Positions 7,240 through 16,074 of a stretch of 64,000 nucleotides of DNA are shown here, piece after piece. Source of the DNA: Hyphomicrobium sp. (lineage in GTDB: Bacteria; Pseudomonadota; Alphaproteobacteria; Rhizobiales; Hyphomicrobiaceae); assembly GCA_019751875.1 (NCBI GenBank), contig JAIEMV010000002.1, forward strand, positions 62,001 to 126,000, in the 5' to 3' direction. The notes beneath the pieces are model-generated. The model did not search any database, was not told the DNA's origin, and was given only the letters and a program-made list of their open reading frames with translations. The stretch's first letter is position 1, and every line of letters starts with the position of its first letter. A program made the translations under genes and the position numbers.

Positions 7240-9306
7240 TTATTCGGCTGCGTGCCGATGAGACGACAGGACTTGATCAGCCAACCGGCCGACCAATTCC
7301 GACAAGTGGTCGAACCGGGTCCGATAGGTCCCGACGCCTGATGTCGCCGACCTGAGCTCCACGATCAGATCGTCCATCTCAGAGGCCGGCAGGTGCGCGG
7401 TCACGACGTCCCAACCCGGCCAACCTTCGCGGGCATCAAACCCGAGGATCTGCCCGCGCCGTGATGAGATGATGGCATTTACCCGCGCCGTCGCCTCCGA
7501 CGGCACGGCAATCTCGACCCAGTTGATGGGTTCGAGCAGAACCGGCTGGCACTGCGGCATGCCCTCGCTCATGGCCAGTCGTCCCGCCTGCCGGAACGCC
7601 ATGTCGGAGCTATCGACCGTGTGATACGAACCGTCCGTCAGCGTAACCGCCACATCCACGACAGGGAACCCGAGCGGCCCCGTCTTCAGATAGTCTACTA
7701 CTCCGATCTCTACCGACGGGATGAACTGCTTTGGCACCACCCCGCCAGTGATCTCTTCCGAAAACTGGAAACCTGATCCACGTGGTAACGGCTGGATGCG
7801 AATAACGACATCACCGAATTGACCGTGCCCGCCGGATTGCTTCTTGTGCCGCCCCCGCACCTCGACGGATTTGCGGATCGTTTCTTTGTATGGCACGTGC
7901 GACTTCAGCCGCTCCACGGCGATGCCATGTTTGCGCTGGAGCCGTTCGAACGCCACGCGCAGATGCATCTCCCCCTGGCCTCTCAACAGAGTCTGATGCG
8001 TATCCTGGTTTTGTTCCACTGCGAGAGAGGGGTCCTCATCCAGAAGCTTTGCGAGCGCGGATGATAGCTTCACCTCGTCCTTGCGGTCCTTGAGCCCGAT
8101 TGCTGCACACAAAACAGGCTCAGGCGGTGCCGGATTTGGGATCCGCGCACTGGAGCCCTTATCGGCGGTTATCGTCTCGCCAGCGCGGATCGCATCGAGC
8201 CGACCCAGTGCGACGGTGTCACCTGCCCGCGCCGCGCCCCGCTTTGCAGGCTCTTCGCCTCGGAGCGAAAAGATGCCGGCGACCCGCTCTGATCGCCCAC
8301 CCGAACCGGTCACCGTCGTCCCGTCGGCAATCTCTCCCTTGAGCACCCGCACGAGAGACAGCTTGCCGCCGTGCCCCGTGTGATAGCTTTTCATCACATA
8401 GGCTGCACTCTTCGCCCTGCCCACGCCAAGCCGCTCCGCCGTATCTTCCACGAATGGCACCTCGTGACGCAGCGCTTTCAACAGGCGGAACACGCCGTGG
8501 CCATTCTCCGCGCTACCCAGCATCACCGGACAGATCAGCCCCTTCCGCAAATCACTGGCCAGATCGTTGAACACGTGGTCGTTCGGAGGCTGCATGTCCG
8601 ACAGCAACTGCTCCATCAGCGCGTCGTCGTAGTCCGCCAACTGCTCGAGCATGTGGTAGCGCGCTTCCTTCTCACGCGCCGCCACGCTCTCCGGCAATTC
8701 CACGATCTCGCTCGCCGCATGCTCCCGGTACACGTACGCGCGCTCGGAGGCGAGATCGACAAAACCCGTCGCGATTCCGTTTTCCCAGATTGGAATTTGG
8801 CGCAGGACGAGCGGTTTCGCTGACGCCGGCTGCAGCATCGGAATGATGTCGCGCACCGGCGTGGAGCAACTGTCGATTTTATTCAGAAAAAGAAAATGCG
8901 GGATTCCCCGATCCTCAAGCGATTTCAAAATGACTTGAAGCGCCGCCATTCGCTTCGGATCGCATTCGGAAACGACGACGGCGGCATCGACACCCGAAAG
9001 CGCGAGCGACCCTTCGTGCTGAAATTCGACCGATCCCGGACAATCAATGAAAGTAAACGTATCCCCCAGAAACGAAACGTCGGCCACGTTGAGCCCAACG
9101 CTCATTCCGTGATCCCGGGCCTCGGGCGTGGCGTCGCCAATGGTGTTCCTTTCACCGATCTTTCCTTGCCTCGTAATGCCGCCTGTGCGGGCGAGAATGG
9201 CTTCGAGCAGCGTCGTCTTGCCGGAGAGAAACGGGCCTACCAGTGCGATGCAGCGGGAGCTGCGGCCCGATGCGTGGCCCCCGTGTGAGCCATCGGAAGT
9301 CCCCAT
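7240..9306 (-). CDS. Elongation factor G-like translational GTPase
   Basis: A 688-residue paralogue of EF-G. The P-loop is GPFLSGKT (residues 24-31), the G3 motif is DCPGS and the G4 motif is NKID near residue 141. Domain II, the two alpha/beta domains III and V, and domain IV follow in the usual order (YKETIRKSVE, KKQSGGHGQFGDV, GWPGWDVVTAHLPASEMDDL). This group in Hyphomicrobiales and some other bacteria is distinct from the housekeeping FusA in the str operon; the function is not established. AGGAGG precedes the ATG. The gene stands alone, with 880 bases to cytochrome c'. Confidence 0.88.
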   Translation of the reverse strand: MGTSDGSHGGHASGRSSRCIALVGPFLSGKTTLLEAILARTGGITRQGKIGERNTIGDATPEARDHGMSVGLNVADVSFLGDTFTFIDCPGSVEFQHEGSLALSGVDAAVVVSECDPKRMAALQVILKSLEDRGIPHFLFLNKIDSCSTPVRDIIPMLQPASAKPLVLRQIPIWENGIATGFVDLASERAYVYREHAASEIVELPESVAAREKEARYHMLEQLADYDDALMEQLLSDMQPPNDHVFNDLASDLRKGLICPVMLGSAENGHGVFRLLKALRHEVPFVEDTAERLGVGRAKSAAYVMKSYHTGHGGKLSLVRVLKGEIADGTTVTGSGGRSERVAGIFSLRGEEPAKRGAARAGDTVALGRLDAIRAGETITADKGSSARIPNPAPPEPVLCAAIGLKDRKDEVKLSSALAKLLDEDPSLAVEQNQDTHQTLLRGQGEMHLRVAFERLQRKHGIAVERLKSHVPYKETIRKSVEVRGRHKKQSGGHGQFGDVVIRIQPLPRGSGFQFSEEITGGVVPKQFIPSVEIGVVDYLKTGPLGFPVVDVAVTLTDGSYHTVDSSDMAFRQAGRLAMSEGMPQCQPVLLEPINWVEIAVPSEATARVNAIISSRRGQILGFDAREGWPGWDVVTAHLPASEMDDLIVELRSATSGVGTYRTRFDHLSELVGRLADQVLSSHRHAAE

Positions 9307-9793
9307 GGTGTCCTCCTTGCCGCTTTTGGCCGGCTGATCCGGCGGCGGCTTTCAAGGCGCGGCGAAGGACGCTGTCGCGCACCTCCGCGCCTCGAGAAGG
9401 AGCGCGACACGGGTCATGGTCGCGCTATCCCAACCGGCTGACAAGAGCCTGTCACACAAATGTGCGTAGCATCGGATATCAGCTGGCAAACGATCCCGGC
9501 TATCGCGCCGCAGCGGAAACGTTCCAAATCAACTGCTTTTACCTTGCGGCGCAATGCAAAGCCCCCGCTTTTGCCAATTAATTTTTGCATTGCGAGACAA
9601 CTTGGCTGCGAAAGCAATCATATGGAAACAAATGGTGATGTTTAATCTTGACCAGCGGTGCCAACGCACCAACTATCCATTGTGATCTTCTGATGTTCAG
9701 GCCGCGACATCGCCATCGGCTCGGCGTGAAAGACGAGCGGCTCACCATCGGCATTCAGAAGACGAGTATCTGCGTAGCGGGCCAGGACGTGTC
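9307..9793. other. Intergenic region without recognised gene
   Basis: About 490 bases between the EF-G-like gene and a small ORF. I see no coding frame worth calling. The left part must hold the promoter of the EF-G-like gene. It contains one clear inverted repeat (separate entry) and an AT-rich stretch at about 9570-9640 that is unusual for this GC-rich window. Confidence 0.5.
9550..9594. repeat. 11-bp perfect inverted repeat with 23-base loop
   Basis: CGCAATGCAAA at 9550-9560 is the exact reverse complement of TTTGCATTGCG at 9584-9594. The arms enclose 23 bases. It lies in an AT-rich intergenic stretch upstream of the cytochrome c' region and about 245 bases upstream of the EF-G-like start. 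It could be a regulator-binding site, a hairpin in a small RNA or a remnant terminator; nothing decides between these. Confidence 0.5.
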
Positions 9794-10006
9794 ATGACTG
9801 ACGATCAACTGATGATGACGGCACGGGCCGCGGGATATGCGATGATCCCGCCGCAGGACACTGCCGAAACGGAACTCGAAACGGTTGTCGTTGAACAGAC
9901 CGTCGAACTGTCAGAGACGGCGTCCGCTTACTTTGCCAGGATGAAGTCGTGGCTGCCGGCCGCGCCCTCCGTCAGCACGTGGCTCCACGGCCGCGCTCCG
10001 GCCTGA
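9794..10006 (+). CDS. Small hypothetical protein
   Basis: A 70-codon frame starting at ATG after a GGCCAGGAC element. The product is acidic in its middle, with no signal peptide or membrane segment, and I do not recognise it. It lies alone between the EF-G-like gene and cytochrome c'. The start has a plausible ribosome-binding site, but coding character cannot be judged further by eye, so this is a tentative call. Confidence 0.35.
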   Translation: MTDDQLMMTARAAGYAMIPPQDTAETELETVVVEQTVELSETASAYFARMKSWLPAAPSVSTWLHGRAPA

Positions 10007-10182
10007 CCCAGCCCGCTGCCGCTGCCCCGCACGTCAGGCCATCTCCAAAGTTGATGTGCTGAAGATCCAACAGCACCACGGACCCGTTGACCTGCAACAG
10101 GGGAACGGCCACCGTGCCCTTCGGCGTGGCCCGCGTTCATGCCTCACGCCGCGTGTGTCTGACGTCCAGGAGATCATTGTCC

Positions 10183-10623
10183 ATGCTTCGTGCCGCCCTC
10201 GTCGCAGCGTCGCTGCTTGTCATACCCGCCGCCGCCCTCGCCCAAAACGCCGAAGTGATCAAGGAACGCAAGGCCAACTTCAAGGCCATGGCGGACGCTG
10301 CCAAACCGACTGGCGCGATGCTCAAGGGCGAAGCCGATTTCGACCTCGCCGCTGTCAAAAACGCCATCAAGGTTTTCCAAGAAAAAGCCGCTTTGCAGGG
10401 CAAGCTCTTCCCCGACGACAGCAAGGAAGGGGAAAAGACGGAAGCGCTCCCGGCCATCTGGGAGAACAAAGCCGACTTCGAGGACCGCTTCGTAAAGCTG
10501 GCCGCAGCCGCCAAGGCCGCCGAGACCTCGATCACAGACGCTGACACGTTCGAGGCCGAATGGCCCGAGGTGATGGGCAATTGCGGCGGCTGCCACAAAA
10601 AGTATCGCAAGCCGAAGGACTGA
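10183..10623 (+). CDS. Cytochrome c' (class II c-type cytochrome)
   Basis: A 146-residue periplasmic cytochrome. A Sec signal peptide (LVAASLLVIPAAALA) covers about residues 1-20. The mature part is a four-helix bundle with the haem-attachment motif near the C-terminus: Cys134, Cys137 and the proximal ligand His138 in CGGCHKKYR. Cytochromes c' bind NO and are linked to NO tolerance in denitrifiers and phototrophs; some c-556-type relatives act in electron transfer. The next gene, 30 bases downstream, is a cytochrome b561, a frequent partner, so the two probably form an operon in which b561 passes electrons from quinol. Confidence 0.9.
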   Translation: MLRAALVAASLLVIPAAALAQNAEVIKERKANFKAMADAAKPTGAMLKGEADFDLAAVKNAIKVFQEKAALQGKLFPDDSKEGEKTEALPAIWENKADFEDRFVKLAAAAKAAETSITDADTFEAEWPEVMGNCGGCHKKYRKPKD

Positions 10624-10653
10624 CCTGCTCTCAGAGGCCGCCGGGCGCATTGC

Positions 10654-11376
10654 ATGCAAGAAACGACCGTACCCGCCGCGCGCATTTCCGCTTGGGATCT
10701 GCCGACCAGGGTTTTTCATTGGACCCTGGTCGCTCTCGTCATCGCTGCCTGGGCAAGCTTCGAATTCTCCGAGGAACTCGGTGATCCGCGGCTCGTCTGG
10801 CATCGCTGGAACGGTCTCGCCGTCCTGACGCTGATCGTGTGGCGCATCCTATGGGGGTTGGCCGGCCCATCGAATGCCCGGTTCAAATCCTTCGTCCGCG
10901 GCCCGTCTGCCGCCCTGACGTACGCGCGCGATCTTTACACTGGTACGCCGCGCCACTTCATCGGTCACAACCCGCTCGGAGGTCTCGTCATCCTCGCGCT
11001 GCTCGGCCTGGTGGGAGCGATCGGCACGCTTGGCCTCTTCACTCTCGAACACAACGACCTCGCCACCGGGCCGCTTTACAAGTACGCGGGCGAAGCCTGG
11101 GCCAAGATCTGGACCAGCTGGCACCGCTTCCTGTTTGAGCCGATCTTGATCATTCTGATCGTCGTCCACGTCGCGGCCAACGTGCTTTACGGCGTCGTGA
11201 AAAAGGAGCCGCTCATTCCCGCGATGATCACCGGCAAAAAGCCGGCCGCCGATTATGAAGATATCGACCGGTCCGCGCCGATTTCGAACCCGCTGTCCCG
11301 CGCGATTGCGCTTCTGGCGACAGCGGCAATCATTGTCTTCGGCGGCATCTTGGCGTTCGGCGGCAAGCTGCCGTAA
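10654..11376 (+). CDS. Cytochrome b561 family di-haem membrane protein
   Basis: A 240-residue integral membrane protein of the prokaryotic b561/Ni-Fe-hydrogenase b-type family. Four transmembrane helices are visible at about residues 15-38, 47-65, 107-127 and 155-180, with a possible fifth at the C-terminus (about 215-236). Likely haem-ligating His residues lie in RVFHWTL, VWHRWNG, SWHRFL and VVHVAANVLYG. The protein probably accepts electrons from quinol and reduces a periplasmic partner. The cytochrome c' gene immediately upstream is the obvious candidate. Confidence 0.9.
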   Translation: MQETTVPAARISAWDLPTRVFHWTLVALVIAAWASFEFSEELGDPRLVWHRWNGLAVLTLIVWRILWGLAGPSNARFKSFVRGPSAALTYARDLYTGTPRHFIGHNPLGGLVILALLGLVGAIGTLGLFTLEHNDLATGPLYKYAGEAWAKIWTSWHRFLFEPILIILIVVHVAANVLYGVVKKEPLIPAMITGKKPAADYEDIDRSAPISNPLSRAIALLATAAIIVFGGILAFGGKLP

Positions 11377-11576
11377 ATGGAGAGTTCTTACAATTGAGAG
11401 CGCGTGCCGGTGACGCGATTCTGATTCAAAAAAGACTTGAAACGCATTTGATTTTCATCAAGCCATCTTGCCCTTTAGTCGGGCTAGACAAAGTTCACAT
11501 GCCGTGCGCCCCACCCCCCCTGTCCAGCGTGCGGCATCAGGCTCAGTTCGTCTCCCCCCCGACGACTGACACCGCC

Positions 11577-11612
11577 AGAGCCTCCTCGACCGTTTCCGGT
11601 CCGGGAGGCTCT
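11577..11612. terminator. Hairpin terminator between convergent genes
   Basis: AGAGCCTCC at 11577-11585 pairs with GGAGGCTCT at 11604-11612, and an inner GACCG/CGGTC stem with a TTTC loop extends it. It lies just downstream of the aspartate aminotransferase stop on the minus strand and about 200 bases after the b561 stop, so it can serve both. The rest of 11377-11576 shows nothing recognisable. Confidence 0.7.
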
Positions 11613-11624
11613 CTCCATTTCAGC

Positions 11625-13076
<1,452 letters not shown>

Positions 13077-13136
13077 TTATCCCTAAGCGAAAGTTACGCC
13101 GGTTTGATTCTCGTGCAGCATTTCAGGGGCAAGGAC

Positions 13137-13424
13137 ATGACTGGTTCGTTCCGTATGGATGGACGCCGTTTCGCACTCGACATGCTTGTCGGTCTTGGAC
13201 TTTTTACGCTCGCCGTCGTGGCCACCGTCGGGGGAACATCTTCGGCCGGAGCTGTGGAGACTGCTGTTCTCAACTTGGCGGAAACCCGGTGGCTGCCTCT
13301 ATCGTTGATAGCCGCCATGTTTTCGCTGTTTATGGCGTTCAATCTCGCATTGTATCGCCATATCCGGCGCCTCTATGTGGAGGAGACTCCCCGCCGTCGA
13401 TCCAGGGCAGGTCACGGATCGTAA
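13137..13424 (+). CDS. Small two-helix membrane protein, unknown
   Basis: A 95-residue protein from ATG 13137, which follows AGGGGCAAGG. Two hydrophobic helices are visible at about residues 15-35 and 55-75. The C-terminus is basic (RHIRRLYVEETPRRRSR) and should be cytoplasmic. I do not recognise the family. It lies upstream of another uncharacterised protein at 13499 on the same strand, 74 bases away, possibly in one transcript. Confidence 0.6.
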   Translation: MTGSFRMDGRRFALDMLVGLGLFTLAVVATVGGTSSAGAVETAVLNLAETRWLPLSLIAAMFSLFMAFNLALYRHIRRLYVEETPRRRSRAGHGS

Positions 13425-13498
13425 CGAGCACGTGAAGATTATTTGGCGTCCCAACCCGTCTCGTCGTATACGGGTGGCATTCTAAGGACGGTGAGACG

Positions 13499-14038
13499 AT
13501 GGTCGACCAACCTTCAAGCAAGCCACTTTCACGCCCCTTCGCAGTGGCAACCGCACTGGCCCCTTGCGTGGTGCTCGCCGGTGCCATCGTCGTTTTGAAC
13601 CCGGGCGCCCAATTCGAGCGCGGCCTTTCATCAGCTGCCGCGGTCGAAGCCCGGATGATGGCCGCGTATATTCCTGGCGGCAAATCAGCACCGGCTGCGA
13701 TTGCCGGCCGCACGTTCGAGGAAGGGTCGGAAGGTTTTTGGCTGAGCCGTGCACCTGACGCCAAGAACGTCGCTCGGGTCACATGGAAGGCTCCCGTGGT
13801 CGCCGGTGACCGCATCATCGTGAATTTCGGGCCGTATGATCGCCAGATGATCGACGTCGTTTTGGTCGAGGAAGACACCACCGCCACGACGCGGATCGAT
13901 ACCGGCGTCGGCAAAACGGCCCATTACGTTATCACCGGCCGCCGCGCGCAATCCCCGAATAGCGGCTTGGTTCGCCTGACCGTCGACGCAGAAGGTCGCG
14001 GTCTAACGACGATCAGCTCCAAAGATCGCGCGCTCTAG
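13499..14038 (+). CDS. Hypothetical membrane-anchored protein
   Basis: A 179-residue protein with one N-terminal hydrophobic segment at about residues 15-37, then a periplasmic part of about 140 residues with beta-rich character (IIVNFGPYDRQMIDVVLV, YVITGRR). AAGGACGGTGAG precedes the start. I do not recognise the family and see no catalytic motif. The preceding and following genes are also small membrane proteins, so this may be an envelope group. Confidence 0.65.
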   Translation: MVDQPSSKPLSRPFAVATALAPCVVLAGAIVVLNPGAQFERGLSSAAAVEARMMAAYIPGGKSAPAAIAGRTFEEGSEGFWLSRAPDAKNVARVTWKAPVVAGDRIIVNFGPYDRQMIDVVLVEEDTTATTRIDTGVGKTAHYVITGRRAQSPNSGLVRLTVDAEGRGLTTISSKDRAL

Positions 14039-14164
14039 GCCACAGGTCTGACAGAGAGTGGTTCTCGATTTCTGCCGGGATTGCAAAGCCCGGCCCTCCG
14101 CCCCTATTGTCCGACCGGGGGCGGGGCTGAACGGCTGCCGTCTGGCGACGACCGGGGAGCCTGC

Positions 14165-14344
14165 ATGCGTCTCAATCCACCGACAGTGATCATTTTCTTA
14201 ATGTCGTTGCTGCTCGCCTTCCTGGCGATCATGACCAAGCTGCAGTTTCTGCCCATCCCGCGACACCTGCCGCACCAGGAATTCTGGCTCGCCATTACGG
14301 CCTACTTCGTTCTCATGGTCGGGAACGTCGTGAAGGGTCTCTAG
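14165..14344 (+). CDS. 59-residue membrane protein, unknown
   Basis: A short protein from ATG 14165, with CGGGGAGCC upstream. Two hydrophobic helices are visible at about residues 7-25 and 39-57, joined by a short basic/Pro/His loop (PIPRHLPHQ). The protein is shorter than many annotation cut-offs but looks like a genuine two-span inner-membrane protein. The stop codon is followed at once by a triple hairpin repeat. Confidence 0.6.
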   Translation: MRLNPPTVIIFLMSLLLAFLAIMTKLQFLPIPRHLPHQEFWLAITAYFVLMVGNVVKGL

Positions 14345-14456
14345 CCCCACACCGGCTTGCCGAGTGTGGGCCAACAAAATCTCCCCACACCGGCTTGCCG
14401 AGTGTGGGCCAGAAAATTCCCCACACCTTCCAGCCGAGTGTTGGCCAAAACAAAAC
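14345..14456. repeat. Three tandem copies of a hairpin-forming repeat
   Basis: A unit of 36-38 bases beginning CCCCACACCGGC is present three times, at about 14345, 14383 and 14419. In the first two copies CCCACACCGGC pairs with GCCGAGTGTGGG around a TT turn (11-bp stem with one bulged A). The third copy is degenerate. The array fills the gap between two convergent genes, so it may terminate transcription in both directions or stabilise mRNA 3' ends in the manner of REP elements. Confidence 0.8.
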
Positions 14457-14459
14457 CCC

Positions 14460-15176
14460 TCACCAAGGGATCGACCGCTTGTCGCGAAAGAACCCGCCGG
14501 TCGGGCCATTTTCCGGAAGCGTCGCAAGCCAAACCGGCGTCTCCGCCCCGATCTCCACGGGGCGTTCCGCTTCCGCACCGCCCATATCGGTCCGCACCCA
14601 GCCCGGGCACACGGCATTGACCTTGATGTTCGTGCTCGCGAGTTCCGAAGCTGTGATGCGCGTCAGCGCGTTCAAAGCTGTCTTGGACATTCGGTACGCC
14701 GGAAATCCGCTTCGCATGTCCGAAAGCTGTCCCGCGCCCGACGAGAGATTGACGATGCGCCCGTAGCCGTTGCGCTCCATGATTGGAACCACGGCCTGTG
14801 TCAGCCGCAGCGGCCCAAGGACATTCGTCTCGAAGGTCTGGCGCGCCGTATCTGCCTTGAGTTCGAAGAGGCTCGATTTGAACCCGCCCGGACCGTCGAT
14901 CAGAATGGCGGCGTTGTTGACCAGAATGTCGATGCGCCCGTGGCGAAGGACGATCTCTTCGACGGCCGCAGCAACGGAGGCCTCGTCAGTGATGTCGAGG
15001 CGGACAACCTCGGTCGGATAGCCTTCATCGATAATCGTCTTTGCTGCCGCTTGACCCTTCTCCAAGTCCCGAGAGCCGATGACGACCAGCATCCCCCGCC
15101 GCGCCAACTGCCGCGCAATCTCAAGTCCAATCCCGCGATTGCCGCCCGATACCAGCGCGACCCGTGACACAGCCAT
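14460..15176 (-). CDS. Short-chain dehydrogenase/reductase (carbonyl-reductase-like)
   Basis: A 238-residue classical SDR. The NADP-binding motif SGGNRGIG lies at about residues 10-17, NNAA near residue 88, the catalytic Ser in NLSSGAGQ, and Tyr/Lys in AYRMSKTALN. The C-terminal PGWVRTDMGG is typical. Overall the sequence resembles the plant/animal carbonyl-reductase subgroup that reduces small aldehydes, ketones or quinones; the substrate cannot be told. It ends in the hairpin repeat shared with the convergent small gene. Confidence 0.88.
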   Translation of the reverse strand: MAVSRVALVSGGNRGIGLEIARQLARRGMLVVIGSRDLEKGQAAAKTIIDEGYPTEVVRLDITDEASVAAAVEEIVLRHGRIDILVNNAAILIDGPGGFKSSLFELKADTARQTFETNVLGPLRLTQAVVPIMERNGYGRIVNLSSGAGQLSDMRSGFPAYRMSKTALNALTRITASELASTNIKVNAVCPGWVRTDMGGAEAERPVEIGAETPVWLATLPENGPTGGFFRDKRSIPW

Positions 15177-15279
15177 TATGAACCAGCTTCCCCGTCACGC
15201 CCGCGGCAACACCGCTGAGCCTTCAAGGAGTTAGGTAAACACTCCGCCAGCTTTTGCAAACCGAGTTTCTTGATCTGGA

Positions 15280-15870
15280 TCAAGTCTTGCCGCTCGCGAA
15301 CCGTGGTGCACGCCGCACCGACTCGTCGCGAATGGCAGCCATGAATTTCGGAACGTCTCCGGCTAGCGACTGGCGTACGAGGAACGACGGCACGAGGGCG
15401 TGAAATCCGACGCGCGCCTCGTAGGTCACGCGCGTGCCGCCTTTGACCGGCTCCAGCCGCCAAGCTCCGTCCAAGTACTGCAAATCGCCTGACAGCAGAC
15501 GAAAGGAAATGCTGCGATTGGGAACGTACTCCGACCGGAACACCGTCCTCATGTCGGGCAGAAAACTTGCCCAGCTTGCAACCTTGTGCTCCCGGATATC
15601 CCAAGCTCTGCCCGGATCCGCTTCGATAACGCGACAACTCTTGAGCGAGGGGAAAACGTCTGGCGCGCGCGCACACTCCGTCAGCGCACTGTAGACGGCC
15701 TGCGCAGGCGCCGGCACGACCATCGTGGCATCGACTTGCCCGTCGATCGGCCCGTCGGCCGCTGTCACGCGGACCACTGGCTCGCCGGGTTCCAGGTTGG
15801 CCATCGCCGGAACGACCGCGGACAGGGCAATGAACCCCAGCACCGCAGCGGCGCACATGTTCGAATTCAT
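15280..15870 (-). CDS. Exported SRPBCC (START-like) family protein
   Basis: A 196-residue protein from ATG 15870. A signal peptide (AAAVLGFIALSAVVPAMA) is followed by a START-like/polyketide-cyclase fold: VPAPAQAVYSALTECARAPDVFPSLKSC, then the alternating beta strands ending in GTRVTYEARVGFHALVP. Such domains bind hydrophobic ligands in a deep cavity. Export to the periplasm suggests lipid or hopanoid handling, but no ligand can be inferred. The frame extends upstream to 15909 without a convincing start. Confidence 0.75.
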   Translation of the reverse strand: MNSNMCAAAVLGFIALSAVVPAMANLEPGEPVVRVTAADGPIDGQVDATMVVPAPAQAVYSALTECARAPDVFPSLKSCRVIEADPGRAWDIREHKVASWASFLPDMRTVFRSEYVPNRSISFRLLSGDLQYLDGAWRLEPVKGGTRVTYEARVGFHALVPSFLVRQSLAGDVPKFMAAIRDESVRRAPRFASGKT

Positions 15871-16074
15871 GGTTATCCTCTCAGGAATTGAATGTTTGAA
15901 CTCAAACACACCCTGACTCTGCGGCCCTTGGCTACCTGGCCAGTCACCGTCTTACGTCGCGGAGCGTGCACACCGATCTCCGGTACCCAAAGATACCCTC
16001 AAAATGCCACTTTCCGGCCAGGATTACGTTCCGTCATTTGATCTCCACGGCCGCACGGCCCATATACAGATCGC

